A DNA stretch of 64,000 bases from Pararheinheimera marina. Lineage in GTDB: Bacteria; Pseudomonadota; Gammaproteobacteria; Enterobacterales; Alteromonadaceae. This document shows, in pieces, positions 41,969-51,457 of this stretch. Under the pieces are notes generated by a model. That model had not been told where the DNA came from and did no database searches. It worked only from the letters and a program-made list of their open reading frames with translations. The translations under genes were made by a program, and so were the position numbers. The first letter of the stretch is position 1. Each line of letters starts with the position of its first letter. The DNA lies in assembly GCF_042654345.1 (NCBI RefSeq), contig NZ_JBHSGB010000012.1, positions 124,001 through 188,000 of the forward strand. The letters run 5' to 3'.

Positions 41969-44900
41969 CAGAAGGTCCCCCGCACACCTACCAGGAACTG
42001 ACGGCCGGTCAGCAAATACTCCACCGGACGGGAAGTATAAACATCACTCCACTGCTCAGTCGCGGCGTTGGTCAGGTTAATCGCCTCAAAGCTCACCGAC
42101 AGGTTTTTGCTCACTTTGTAGCGCGATGAGAAATTCAACTGACCTTTGTCTTCATAACCACGACCGAAGTTACCTTCGTCTTTGTATTTATCCAGATATT
42201 CCTTGATATAACGCTCGCGGAAGTTCCAGGAAAAACGGGCACTGAAATCGCCATGCTCGTAATACAAGGTGGTGTTATAGGCCAGGCGTGAGGTTTCTTC
42301 AGCCAGCAAACTCAGGGTCACGTCAGTTAATGGGTCCGCCAGATCTTTCATGTAATCAATCCAGGTCAGGTTGCTCTGAATACCAAAATGGTTCCAGGGT
42401 TCCGGCAGGAAGCTGAACGGTTGCTGATAAATAAATTCAGCGCCCCGCACGCCTTCAGCCGGCGTATTCATCAGTTGTGTCACTTCCCAGGTTACAGTCG
42501 CCGGGTCTGTGTCGCCTAAGTCGATGCCCAGCTGTGACAGTTGTTCACGACTGAACACCTGTGAGGTGGTGCCTTTTGACAAGCCGGTAATGTCTTTATA
42601 AAACACCGACAGAGCCAGCAGTGCTTCGTCGTCAAAGTACCATTCCAGCGCCAGATCGATCTGGTCAGATTCATACGGCATCAAGGTGGGGCCTGCGCCC
42701 ATTTCGATGGTGGCCGTCGGATCTTTCGAATCCGGCGTATTCACTTTAATGGCGGACGCCAGGTCTGCAATAGCTGGCCGGGTAATAGCTTTGGCCAGAC
42801 TCAGACGGGCGACGACGTCTTCAGTCAGATCATAGGCGAGGTTTAAACTGGGCAGAAAATCTTTGTTACTGCTATTGGTGTACCGCCAGCCGTAACCATC
42901 CGCCAAATCTGCGCCCGCACCGCGGCCAGCGGTGTAACCGTCGGCGTAGATATGGTCCAGATTGACAATGCCTGAAGTGTTTTCGTTATCCAGGTAACGG
43001 CCACCAATATTACCGCGTAGCTCTTTACCGGCCAGTTCAGTTTTAAAATCCAACTGCACAAAAACCCCTGACACTTTTTCTTCAATGTCGTAAGTGGCGT
43101 TGTAACGCTGCTTCGCCACAAAGAAGTCAGCCGCCGAGAAGGCGTTGTACACCTTTTGGTAGTCGGTGGTTAACCAGCTGTTGGAATCCAGCGTGGAGTT
43201 GCCCGGAATTGACGCCGCGTTGCCAAAATGCTGACCGGCGTCTGCCAGAGAGATGCCAAATAAGGCACCAGCCCGTTCAGCAGCAGGCAGCTTTTGCACC
43301 AGTGCTTCTGCCGCATCACCACTGGTTTTATTGGTGCTGGTGTTCAGCACTTTCCAGCCATTGTCATACTGCACGTTAGCGGTTTTAAAGGTACGGTGGT
43401 TCAGGCCCCACTTCAGCGTCAGTTCGTCATTCAGTTCATAGGCAAAATTCAATGAGAAGTTATTGTTTTCGCTGTTAATCTGCTGGCTGCGGTTACGCAC
43501 CAGGCCCAGGCTGTACAAGCTTGGGTCCAGCATCAGTTGTTGCAGCTGCTCTTTGCTGTAGCTGCCACCAAAGGCCTGCGCTGGCGCAAAAGCAAAAGAC
43601 GGCATATTCATGTTCATGCTGGCCGAACCAATACTGCTGCCGGTCTGGCTGAGCAGGCTGATCGGGTCAATTGAGCTGTCGTAGCTGTAGGCGAAAGTCG
43701 AGTTAAAGCTGTCCAGACCAAAGGTTCGCTGGTAAGGAATATCGAGATCAGATTTACCTGTCCCGGCCAGGAAACTGATTTTCAGTGCATCTGTTGCATG
43801 CCAGTCACCGGAGAAAGTCATCTGATTAAAGTCGGAGTTGGACACATCCTGCCGCGCCTCAGAACGAATAGGTACGCCAGACAAGGTTGCGGCCACCAGG
43901 GTGTTATTGGCATCCACCAGCAGGTTCTCCGCGTAGATACTGGTTTTACTGCTGACGTTGCCACGCAGCAAGGCGGAGTACTGGAACTCATCCATGGTAC
44001 TGTCGAGTTTGGCCTGCAGAACATCCAGGTTCAGCAGTAAATCGTCGGTCGGCTGATACTGAAACGCTGCGGTCAGACCTAACCTGTCTTGTTGTTTGTT
44101 GAAGATGGAATACCGGGGAATACGCGGCAGCCAGATGCCTTCCATATTTTCATTGGTATAGACTCCTTTTGGGCTGAGCTGAGTGACTGGTGCTGCGGTC
44201 AGCAGATTGTCAGCCGAATCCTTCACCCAGGACGGGTTATTCACCGACCAGCGCACTGTAGTCGCGCCTTCACTTTGCACCAGACCTTCCGAATACGCTG
44301 CCGATACCAGCACACCAAATTTGTTGTCCCAGTTTTGACTGAACATCAACGAGCCACGCGGGGTGACTTCTTCCGCCACGTCGTTGTACCGGGCGTTCAG
44401 GTTGTACGCGAACTTGCTGTCCTGGTACTGGAAAGGCCGTGCTGTCTGCAGGTTCACATTGCCGGAAATACCGCCGTCTTCCAGCTCAGCTGCCACGGTT
44501 TTATTCACATCAATCTGGGTAAACAGCTCAGAGGCAAAGACGTTAAAGTCAAAAGCCCGGCTTTTATTGGCGCCGCCCGAAGCGTCTGTTGCGGCACCAG
44601 CAGAAGCTGACTCCATGCCGTTGATGGTGGTTTTGACAAAAGTGGCGCCCAGACCACGTAAACTGATCTGACGGCCTTCACCGGCGTCCTGTTCAATAGC
44701 CACACCAGGAATACGGGCCAGGCTGTCGGCCACGTTCAGGTCCGGAAATTTACCCAAGTCTTCAGCCAGAATGGTTTCTTTACTGCCAACCGCTTCACGT
44801 TTGGCCGACAAGGCCAGGCTCAGACTGCCGCGGTAACCTGACACCTGGATCACTTCGACATCCTGCTCTGTCGCGGTTTTGGTCTCCTGCTGTTGCTGCG

Positions 44901-44976
44901 CTACTACGGAGCCACTGCCCAGCGCCAGCCAAATAGCAAGGCTAAGCTTGCCCGGAAGAAAAGCTTTGTTCGTCAT
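41968..44976 (-). CDS. TonB-dependent receptor, oligosaccharide type (pectin locus, first copy)
   Basis: A 1002-residue outer-membrane receptor of the large TonB-Xanthomonas/Caulobacter group used for carbohydrate uptake. It has a signal peptide ending near residue 26 (SGSVVAQ), a TonB box VEVIQVSGYRGSL, the plug segment KFPDLNVADSLARIPGVAI and EGRQISLRGLG, and a barrel ending FLVGVRGTF. It is first in a three-gene unit with the pectate lyase and GH43 genes, suggesting uptake of pectin fragments. A LacI-type operator lies about 100 bp upstream. Confidence 0.92.
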   Translation of the reverse strand: MTNKAFLPGKLSLAIWLALGSGSVVAQQQQETKTATEQDVEVIQVSGYRGSLSLALSAKREAVGSKETILAEDLGKFPDLNVADSLARIPGVAIEQDAGEGRQISLRGLGATFVKTTINGMESASAGAATDASGGANKSRAFDFNVFASELFTQIDVNKTVAAELEDGGISGNVNLQTARPFQYQDSKFAYNLNARYNDVAEEVTPRGSLMFSQNWDNKFGVLVSAAYSEGLVQSEGATTVRWSVNNPSWVKDSADNLLTAAPVTQLSPKGVYTNENMEGIWLPRIPRYSIFNKQQDRLGLTAAFQYQPTDDLLLNLDVLQAKLDSTMDEFQYSALLRGNVSSKTSIYAENLLVDANNTLVAATLSGVPIRSEARQDVSNSDFNQMTFSGDWHATDALKISFLAGTGKSDLDIPYQRTFGLDSFNSTFAYSYDSSIDPISLLSQTGSSIGSASMNMNMPSFAFAPAQAFGGSYSKEQLQQLMLDPSLYSLGLVRNRSQQINSENNNFSLNFAYELNDELTLKWGLNHRTFKTANVQYDNGWKVLNTSTNKTSGDAAEALVQKLPAAERAGALFGISLADAGQHFGNAASIPGNSTLDSNSWLTTDYQKVYNAFSAADFFVAKQRYNATYDIEEKVSGVFVQLDFKTELAGKELRGNIGGRYLDNENTSGIVNLDHIYADGYTAGRGAGADLADGYGWRYTNSSNKDFLPSLNLAYDLTEDVVARLSLAKAITRPAIADLASAIKVNTPDSKDPTATIEMGAGPTLMPYESDQIDLALEWYFDDEALLALSVFYKDITGLSKGTTSQVFSREQLSQLGIDLGDTDPATVTWEVTQLMNTPAEGVRGAEFIYQQPFSFLPEPWNHFGIQSNLTWIDYMKDLADPLTDVTLSLLAEETSRLAYNTTLYYEHGDFSARFSWNFRERYIKEYLDKYKDEGNFGRGYEDKGQLNFSSRYKVSKNLSVSFEAINLTNAATEQWSDVYTSRPVEYLLTGRQFLVGVRGTF

Positions 44977-45077
44977 GTTTAATTCCCTGTTGTTTCTTTA
45001 TTAAAATTGTTTTTTGTTTCCCCGTAGGGTCGGTGTGAGCAGGCTGAGTCCCCGTCTGACTACAACATTTCGCCCCA

Positions 45078-45093
45078 TTGCCACCGGTAGCAA
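45078..45093. promoter_or_regulatory. Pectin-regulon operator, site A
   Basis: TTGCCACCGGTAGCAA: near-perfect 16-bp palindrome with a central CG, the hallmark of LacI-family sites. It is 102 bp upstream of the receptor gene that leads the receptor-PL10-GH43 unit. It matches five other sites in this island. Confidence 0.8.
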
Positions 45094-45116
45094 ATAAGCG
45101 AAATACTAATCCCATT

Positions 45117-45153
45117 AAAAAAAGATCCCCCTGCCGGCAGAATCACGGCAGGG
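45117..45153 (-). terminator. Intrinsic terminator after the gapN-like gene
   Basis: Minus strand: CCCTGCCG (45153-45146), 9-nt loop, CGGCAGGG (45136-45129), then GGATC and seven T (45123-45117). It separates the catabolic operon from the receptor-lyase unit downstream. Confidence 0.8.
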
Positions 45154-45163
45154 CAGCGCTGGA

Positions 45164-46786
45164 TCAGAACAAGAAATCGGTTGCCAGAAAACCGGACTGA
45201 CGCTGTTGCACCATATCCCGCACCAGCGCTATGCCCTGCTCTGTGCCTTTAATCGCCACCAGGGTCGGAATTGAAAACTGGTGCAGCGCATCCTGTACCG
45301 ACAAGGTGCCTTCAGCAGAGTCCTTGCGGCCGGTAAAAGGAAAGGAATCCGGGCTGCGCTGACACTGGCTGTTGATATTGATCCGGCCCACCTGATTGGC
45401 AAATAAGTCCACCAAAGGCCCGATGGCCGCACCGTCCTGACCAAAAATACTCAACTGCTGGCCAAAGTTGCTGTGAATGACGTAATCAATCACTTCGCTG
45501 ATATCGTCGTACGGCACCAGCGGCACCAATGGACCAAACTGCTCTTCCTGGTACAGCCGCATGCCCGGGTTAACCGGGTACAGCAAAGCCGGCTTCATTA
45601 AAGGCCCGGCCAGATCGCCACCGCCCGGGTTCTGCACTATCGCACCATTTGCCAGTGCATCCTCAATCAACGCCCGCATGGCCGCGGTTTTACCAGGCTC
45701 CGGCATTGGGGTAATTTGCGCACCGGCACGCCAAGGCATCGCCAACTGCAATTTATTGATTTCTGCACTGAGCAACGGCAGCAACGCCTCCACCTGCTGG
45801 CGCGGCGCAAAAATGATTTTCAGCGCCGTACAGCGCTGGCCGTTAAAGCTCAAAGCCCCGGCAATAATTTCTTTGGCCGTTGCGGCTAAATCAGCGCAAG
45901 GTAGCACTATGGCTGGGTTTTTCGCATCCAGGCCCAACACAGCTTTCAGCCGGTGCGGCTTAGGGTGCAGACGTTTTAAGTCGCTGGCGCCTTTATTGGT
46001 ACCGATAAAGGCCAGCACATCCACTTTGCCGGTTTCCATCAGCGCACCCACAGTTTCACGGCCACGGCCATAAATCACATTAATAACACCGGCAGGAAAA
46101 CAATCGGCAAAAGCCTGCAGCAGAGGTTCAATCAGCAAGACCCCGTATTTGGCGGGCTTAAATACCACAGTGTTGCCCATCATCAAGGCCGGGATCAGGG
46201 TGGTAAAAGTTTCATTCAGCGGATAGTTAAAAGGCCCCATACAAAGCACTACACCGAGCGGTACCCGGCGGATTTTACCTAACACGCCCTGCTCGCTGAC
46301 AAAGTGGCTATCGGCTCTGTCCTGCAACTTCATCGCCTGCACTGTGTCACGAATGTAGTCACAGGTACGGTCAAACTCTTTGCTGGCATCTGCTGTATTT
46401 TTGCCAATTTCCCACATCAGCAGCCGGATCACGGCGTCCCGCTGTTTCAGCATGGCCGCCAGAAACGCTTCAATATGACGGATGCGTTCCAGCACCGGCA
46501 GCGTCGGCCAATGGCCGCGGCCCAAATCATAAGCCTTGACTGCGGCATCCAACGCCTGCAAGGCTGCGGCGCTGTCCATCAGCGGGGTCGCGCCCAGGAT
46601 CACCGGGTTCAGGGTGTGGCTCTGTGCATCACGCACGCACACCGGGCTGACCACAGGAGCCAGTTCCCCCGGCCATTGCTGCAATGCACCAGCCACCAGA
46701 TAATGCCGCTGCTCGAGCGCAACTGGCTGCGGGAATTCAGCCGCCAGCTCAGCGGCGGTCGGAAACAAATGGGTTAAATCAGACAT
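45164..46786 (-). CDS. GapN-like NADP-dependent glyceraldehyde-3-phosphate dehydrogenase (aldehyde dehydrogenase family)
   Basis: A 540-residue aldehyde dehydrogenase most like non-phosphorylating GAPDH (GapN), which oxidises glyceraldehyde-3-phosphate straight to 3-phosphoglycerate and makes NADPH. Visible are GVVLCMGPFNYPLNETFTTL (N-terminal cofactor region), VVFKPAKYGVLL, the GxxxxG-type FIGTNKGAS, LGLDAKNPAIVL, the nucleophile motif FNGQRCTALKIIF and YQEEQFGPLVPLVPYD. ATG 46786 follows AAGGAG. It sits at the end of the uronate operon, where it would use the glyceraldehyde-3-phosphate from KDPG aldolase. Another aldehyde substrate cannot be excluded. Confidence 0.83.
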   Translation of the reverse strand: MSDLTHLFPTAAELAAEFPQPVALEQRHYLVAGALQQWPGELAPVVSPVCVRDAQSHTLNPVILGATPLMDSAAALQALDAAVKAYDLGRGHWPTLPVLERIRHIEAFLAAMLKQRDAVIRLLMWEIGKNTADASKEFDRTCDYIRDTVQAMKLQDRADSHFVSEQGVLGKIRRVPLGVVLCMGPFNYPLNETFTTLIPALMMGNTVVFKPAKYGVLLIEPLLQAFADCFPAGVINVIYGRGRETVGALMETGKVDVLAFIGTNKGASDLKRLHPKPHRLKAVLGLDAKNPAIVLPCADLAATAKEIIAGALSFNGQRCTALKIIFAPRQQVEALLPLLSAEINKLQLAMPWRAGAQITPMPEPGKTAAMRALIEDALANGAIVQNPGGGDLAGPLMKPALLYPVNPGMRLYQEEQFGPLVPLVPYDDISEVIDYVIHSNFGQQLSIFGQDGAAIGPLVDLFANQVGRININSQCQRSPDSFPFTGRKDSAEGTLSVQDALHQFSIPTLVAIKGTEQGIALVRDMVQQRQSGFLATDFLF

Positions 46787-46876
46787 AAAAGCTCCTTTTC
46801 GCAATAGGTGAATTGCGAACCCAGGCTGGGTTGCTGGCGTTATTGTTATAGTCAGGCCAGCTCCATTTTTTGCTAC

Positions 46877-47818
46877 CTAATTCAGGCTATAGCGCTGCGT
46901 AAAAGCACGGAAATTGTCATGGCTAACGATTGCGCCTGTATGCTCCACTACAAAAGCGGCCAGCGCTGCAGCCAGTCGGGCGGCGGCTTTAGCGTCTTTA
47001 CCCGCCAGACGGGCTGCCAGATAACCACCATTAAAGGAGTCACCGGCCGCTGTGGTATCCACCACTTTTTTCACTGTCACAGCAGGCATATGGAAGCTGT
47101 CAGCACTGGTGCGCACCGTCGCGCCGTCTTTGCCATTTTTCACCACGATTTCGGCCACACCCAGCTCTGCCAGCTGCGCCACCACATCGTCGATACTCTG
47201 GGCATTAAACAACACCTTGTGGTCGTCCAGCCCAGGCAACGCCAAATCGGATAACGCATAAGCGCGCACAAAAGCCGCTTTGCAGTCGTCCACACTGCGC
47301 CACAACGCAGGGCGGTAATTCGGGTCAAAGGCTACTTTCACGCCTGCCGCTTTCAGTTCAGCCAACAGGCCAAACAGTGATTCACGGTCAGCGTCCGGCA
47401 AAATCGCCAGGCTGATGCCGGAGAAATAAAACCAGTCACTGCTGCTGAGTTTGCCAAGCGTCAGTTGCTGCTGGTACAAAGCTATGGTTTGCTTGGCTGC
47501 CGAACTGTCGCGCCAGTACACAAAGCTGCGCTCGCCGAAACAGTCGGTGTTGATCATATAAAGTCCTGGCCGGGCAGTTTTGCTACGAAGCATCAGACTG
47601 CTGCCCAGTTTCTCCGCTTCCACCGCCGCCAGCAATTTATCGCTGATCAGATCAGTGCCTACAGCGGTAAAAAAGTCGACCTGCACAGCCGGGTTCATCC
47701 GCTTTAAATACACGGCGGTATTAAATACATCACCGGCAAAATTCTGGTGGTAGACGTTTTCCACCAGTTGGTACAACTCCACCATGCATTCGCCAAATAC
47801 GATGACCCGACCCGTCAT
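46877..47818 (-). CDS. kdgK: 2-dehydro-3-deoxygluconokinase KdgK
   Basis: PfkB-family sugar kinase that phosphorylates 2-keto-3-deoxygluconate to KDPG, the common product of both uronate branches. It has 313 residues. Visible are VFGECMVELYQ at the N-terminus, FAGDVFNTAVYLKRM, the FDPNYRPALW segment and the PfkB signature DTTAAGDSFNGGYLAARL with its catalytic Asp. It lies 13 nt after eda; 90 nt separate it from the gapN-like gene. Confidence 0.95.
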   Translation of the reverse strand: MTGRVIVFGECMVELYQLVENVYHQNFAGDVFNTAVYLKRMNPAVQVDFFTAVGTDLISDKLLAAVEAEKLGSSLMLRSKTARPGLYMINTDCFGERSFVYWRDSSAAKQTIALYQQQLTLGKLSSSDWFYFSGISLAILPDADRESLFGLLAELKAAGVKVAFDPNYRPALWRSVDDCKAAFVRAYALSDLALPGLDDHKVLFNAQSIDDVVAQLAELGVAEIVVKNGKDGATVRTSADSFHMPAVTVKKVVDTTAAGDSFNGGYLAARLAGKDAKAAARLAAALAAFVVEHTGAIVSHDNFRAFTQRYSLN

Positions 47819-47831
47819 AAACTTCCCCTTG

Positions 47832-48500
47832 TTAAGCTGATTTGCGCAGAGGCGCAGATTTTTCGGCCAGACAGACGTTGGCCAGACGCACTGACTCGGC
47901 AGTCAGCGCCGTAATAGCCGTGTAATCACCGGCTTTCACCAGATCGGCTGGTGTCAGCCAGCTGCCGCCCACCACAAACACATTGGGCAAGCTCAGATAC
48001 TCTGTCAGATTCGCTGCGCTGATACCACCAGTCGGACAGAAACGCACCTGCTGCAATATGCTGCGCACTGCGTTCAGCATAGGAGTACCGCCACTTAAGT
48101 TGGCCGGAAAAAACTTCAGTTCATTCAATCCCATCTCATGGGCCATCGCCATTTCAGACACGGTAGACACCCCCGGTGCCAACGGCAGTCCGGTGTCGAT
48201 CATCGCTTGCAATAAAGCCGGCGTAGACGCCGGGCTGACCAGAAACTGGGCACCGGCATCTTTACAATCCTGCGCCTGTGCCGCGTTCAGCACTGTGCCA
48301 GCGCCAACAAGTACCGAAGGCAAAGCCGAACGAATGGCGCTGATGGCATCCAGTGCTTTTGGGGTGCGCAGCACCACTTCCACCGCACTTACCCCACCCT
48401 GGGCCAGCGCAGCGGCAATGTCCACCGCTTGCTGAGGTGTTTCAGTCTGAATAATCGGTAGTAAAGGGCAGCCATTTAACAAGCGGGACAAAGCGGTCAT
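47832..48500 (-). CDS. eda: KDPG aldolase (bifunctional 4-hydroxy-2-oxoglutarate aldolase)
   Basis: Class I aldolase that splits KDPG to pyruvate and glyceraldehyde-3-phosphate. It has 222 residues. Visible are LPIIQTETPQQAVDIAAAL, AVEVVLRTPKALDAI with the catalytic Glu, GAGTVLNAAQAQDCKDAGA, the Schiff-base lysine in LNELKFFPAN and RFCPTGGIS. It overlaps the reductase gene upstream by 4 nt. Confidence 0.96.
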   Translation of the reverse strand: MTALSRLLNGCPLLPIIQTETPQQAVDIAAALAQGGVSAVEVVLRTPKALDAISAIRSALPSVLVGAGTVLNAAQAQDCKDAGAQFLVSPASTPALLQAMIDTGLPLAPGVSTVSEMAMAHEMGLNELKFFPANLSGGTPMLNAVRSILQQVRFCPTGGISAANLTEYLSLPNVFVVGGSWLTPADLVKAGDYTAITALTAESVRLANVCLAEKSAPLRKSA

Positions 48501-50020
48501 ACAGGATCTCCATTAAGTAATAAATTCCATTGGGGCTGCACAGCATCAGTGGCCGACTGGTGGTTCAATAGGTCATAAGCACGGCTTAACGCCGTGACAA
48601 ATGCCGGCTGTTGGCTCAGGCTGGCCGGAAACACGGCGTCCAGCGCCAACCAAAGAGGCACGTCGTTAGCCGCTTTGCCACTGCACTGCGCCGCAATCGC
48701 CAGCAATGACGCCGCCAGCGGGTCGACCAGAGGGACCGGCTCTGGCAGTTGCTGCTGCAAGACACGACGACGGATAAACTGCAACCAGCTGGCAATAGCG
48801 ACAGCGAGCAGCCGCACCGGACGGCCAGCCTGTAAATTGTCTAGGATCACCGGGATAATGCGCATCGGCAGTTTTTGTGAACCGTCCCAGGCAATTTGCG
48901 CCAGCAAATGCCGCACTGACGGGTTTAAGAACCGCTGAAAAATAGCGGCGCTGTACTGGGCCAAATCCAGGCCCTGCAGTGCCGGTACTGAAGGTAAAAT
49001 TTCTTGCTGCACCAGTTGTTTAACTAATGCGGATAACTCAGGGTGCGACATCGCATCCAGCACGGTTTCCAGACCAAGCAGCGAACCCAGATAAGCCAAG
49101 GTGGAATGTGGCGCGTTTAATAAGCGCAGTTTGGCTTTTTCAAAGGCGGTGACGTCCGGCGTAAAAATAACACCGGCCTGACGCCAGGCCGGTTGATTTG
49201 CCGGCAATACATCTTCTACCACCCACTGCACAAAGGCTTCGCGCTTAACAGGCCAGGCGTCGGTCAAGCCGGTGCGCTGCTGCACCAGCTCACGCAACGC
49301 ATCGTCGGTGGCCGGTGTAATGCTGTCGACCATAGAACAAGGGCAAATCAGTTGCTGTAACGCCGCCAGGAAACCCGCCTGTTCGCGGTAGGCCAATGCA
49401 TGCGCAGCAAAGCTTTGTACGGCTGCTTTGAGTTTGTGGCCATTGTCGGTCAGGTTGTCGCAGCTCATTAAGGTCAGCAGCGGCAAATTGGCCTGATAAC
49501 GCAGGAACAAGGCCTGCACCAGCAAACCAATGGCAGACTCAGCCCTGACAGAGCCGTCCGGCTGCACTTCCACCAACGCCAGGTCAGCCGCCACCACCGG
49601 CAGCGTTAAATCCAGCTCACCACGGCCATTCAGGCAATAACCTTTTTCCGTAATAGTCATAGTGACATAACGGCACTGCGCGGCCGTTAACCGCGCCAGT
49701 ACCTGACCGTACTGACTGGGTGCCACCAACACTTCGGCAATGGAGCCGACCAGTTCCAGTTCGGTCTGTTGTTCCATCGAAGCCACGTAGTAAAGGCCAT
49801 CTTGTGGCTGCAAGGCGGCGGCCACATCGGCACTTCGCATCGACACCGCGCAAATGCGCCAGTCGCCGCCAGCCAATTGCATGGCTCTGTGGGTATACCA
49901 GGCCTGATGTCCACGGAAAAACGCGCCTGGGCCTAAATGCACCAGACCTATGGCCGGCGCTTCATTTTGCAGGTAGGCAGGCAACTGCGCCTGCGCCGTA
50001 GTGCGACTCAAACGACTCAT
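48497..50020 (-). CDS. Mannitol dehydrogenase-family hexuronate reductase (UxuB-like)
   Basis: A 507-residue polyol/hexuronate dehydrogenase. The N-terminus AIGLVHLGPGAFFRGHQAWYT is the NAD-binding motif of the mannitol dehydrogenase / fructuronate reductase (UxuB) branch. MTITEKGYCLN, LMSCDNLTDNGHKLK and KLRLLNAPHSTLAYLG are further family motifs. By sequence it looks like UxuB, which reduces fructuronate to mannonate. Its operon instead holds uxaA (altronate dehydratase) and no uxuA, so in vivo it may reduce tagaturonate. It overlaps uxaC and eda by 4 nt each. Confidence 0.88.
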   Translation of the reverse strand: MSRLSRTTAQAQLPAYLQNEAPAIGLVHLGPGAFFRGHQAWYTHRAMQLAGGDWRICAVSMRSADVAAALQPQDGLYYVASMEQQTELELVGSIAEVLVAPSQYGQVLARLTAAQCRYVTMTITEKGYCLNGRGELDLTLPVVAADLALVEVQPDGSVRAESAIGLLVQALFLRYQANLPLLTLMSCDNLTDNGHKLKAAVQSFAAHALAYREQAGFLAALQQLICPCSMVDSITPATDDALRELVQQRTGLTDAWPVKREAFVQWVVEDVLPANQPAWRQAGVIFTPDVTAFEKAKLRLLNAPHSTLAYLGSLLGLETVLDAMSHPELSALVKQLVQQEILPSVPALQGLDLAQYSAAIFQRFLNPSVRHLLAQIAWDGSQKLPMRIIPVILDNLQAGRPVRLLAVAIASWLQFIRRRVLQQQLPEPVPLVDPLAASLLAIAAQCSGKAANDVPLWLALDAVFPASLSQQPAFVTALSRAYDLLNHQSATDAVQPQWNLLLNGDPV

Positions 50021-51429
50021 AACTGATAAGCCTGCTTGGCTAAACGGTAAGTCAGGTCATGCGCCAACTGGTGGGCTTCGTCCTCGTTCAAACGGTGCTC
50101 GGCCACCAATTGCGCCAGGAAACGGCAGTCAATACGACGCGCCACATCGTGACGGGCCGGAATAGACAAGAACGCACGGGTGTCATCGTTAAAACCTACG
50201 GTATTGTAAAAACCAGCGGTTTCAGTGACCTGATGACGGAAACGCAACATGCCTTCCGGGCTGTCATGGAACCACCAGGCCGGGCCCAGTTTCAGCGCCG
50301 GGTAATGACCGGCCAAAGGCGCCAACTCGCGGGCATAGGTGGTTTCGTCCAGCGTAAACAGAATAATCTTCAGGCCGGCTTCGTTGCCATATTTCTGCAG
50401 CAGCGGTTTTAAGTTGCTGACATATTCGGTCGGGCTTGGAATGTCTGCGCCTTTGTCGGCACCAAAACGGTCAAAAATCACCTGGTTATGGTTGCGGTGC
50501 GCACCCGGGTGAATTTGCATGGTCATGCCATCTTCCAGACTCATACCGGCCATTTCGGTCAGCATCTGGCCACGGAACAACTCGGTTTCGTCCTGGCTGG
50601 CGGTACCAGCCAGACATTTGGCAAACAGGGCTTCTGCCTCTTTTAAAGGCAAATCAGCGGTTTTCGCTGTTGGGTGACCGTGATCGGTCGCCGTCGCGCC
50701 ATGGTCGCGGAACGCGGCGCGACGAATACGCAGCGCCTGCAGGTAACCTGCCCAGCTTTGGGTGTCCTGCCCGGTCAGCTCGCCCAGTTTGGCGACGTTC
50801 GACGCAAAATCAGCAAGGTCAGCATCCACCACATCGTCAGGGCGGAAGGTGGTGATCACCCGTTTTTCATAACCGCTGCCTTTGAGTTTGGCATGGTGGC
50901 GCAAATCGTTCAGTGCGCCTTCGGTGGTGGCAATCACTTCAATATTAAACCGGTCCAACAGCGCACGAGGTTTATAGGCTTCGGTCGCCAGCGCCGCATT
51001 GATCTGGTCGTAGTACTGATCGGCAGTGTCCGGCGTTAAGGCTACCTTGAAACCAAACACGTCATGGAACACCGAATCCAGCCACATACGCGACGGCGTA
51101 CCACGGAACAGATGGTAGTTTTCAGCAAAAATTTTGAAGATTTTACGGTAATCGGTTTCAACCGGACTGCCGTCTTTACGGCGAATGCCCAGTTGCTCCA
51201 GGCTGATGCCCTGGCTATACAGCATGCGGAACACATAATGGTCCGGCAATAAAAACAGACTGGTGGCATTGTCCCAGTTCTGGTTATCAGCAAACCAACG
51301 CGGGTCTGTGTGACCATGCGGGCTGATAATAGGCAAATCTTTGATTTCGGCATACAAACGGCGCGCGATATCACGTTGCTGTGGTTCGGCGGCAAATAAA
51401 CGATCGGGATGTAAACTCAGCACTGTCAT
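50017..51429 (-). CDS. uxaC: Glucuronate/galacturonate isomerase UxaC
   Basis: Metal-dependent amidohydrolase-fold isomerase that turns D-galacturonate into tagaturonate (and glucuronate into fructuronate). It has 470 residues, standard for UxaC. Visible are LPIISPHGHTDPRWFADN near residue 32, HYLFRGTPSRMWLD-type sequence (ENYHLFRGTPSRMWLDSVF), IEVIATTEGALNDL, TMQIHPGAHRNHN and GFNDDTRAFLSIPARHDVARR near the C-terminus. It lies 28 nt after uxaA. Confidence 0.96.
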   Translation of the reverse strand: MTVLSLHPDRLFAAEPQQRDIARRLYAEIKDLPIISPHGHTDPRWFADNQNWDNATSLFLLPDHYVFRMLYSQGISLEQLGIRRKDGSPVETDYRKIFKIFAENYHLFRGTPSRMWLDSVFHDVFGFKVALTPDTADQYYDQINAALATEAYKPRALLDRFNIEVIATTEGALNDLRHHAKLKGSGYEKRVITTFRPDDVVDADLADFASNVAKLGELTGQDTQSWAGYLQALRIRRAAFRDHGATATDHGHPTAKTADLPLKEAEALFAKCLAGTASQDETELFRGQMLTEMAGMSLEDGMTMQIHPGAHRNHNQVIFDRFGADKGADIPSPTEYVSNLKPLLQKYGNEAGLKIILFTLDETTYARELAPLAGHYPALKLGPAWWFHDSPEGMLRFRHQVTETAGFYNTVGFNDDTRAFLSIPARHDVARRIDCRFLAQLVAEHRLNEDEAHQLAHDLTYRLAKQAYQL

Positions 51430-51457
51430 GATGTCTCTCTTAGCCTTGGGGCTGTGC

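Noticed and set aside
46866..46876. Half-site TTGCTACC after kdgK resembling the pectin operators
   Set aside because: The other half does not match and there is no central CG. It lies inside an operon gap.
48497..50020. Calling the reductase UxaB (tagaturonate reductase) outright
   Set aside because: The N-terminal motif is of the UxuB/mannitol dehydrogenase type, so the function was left open.
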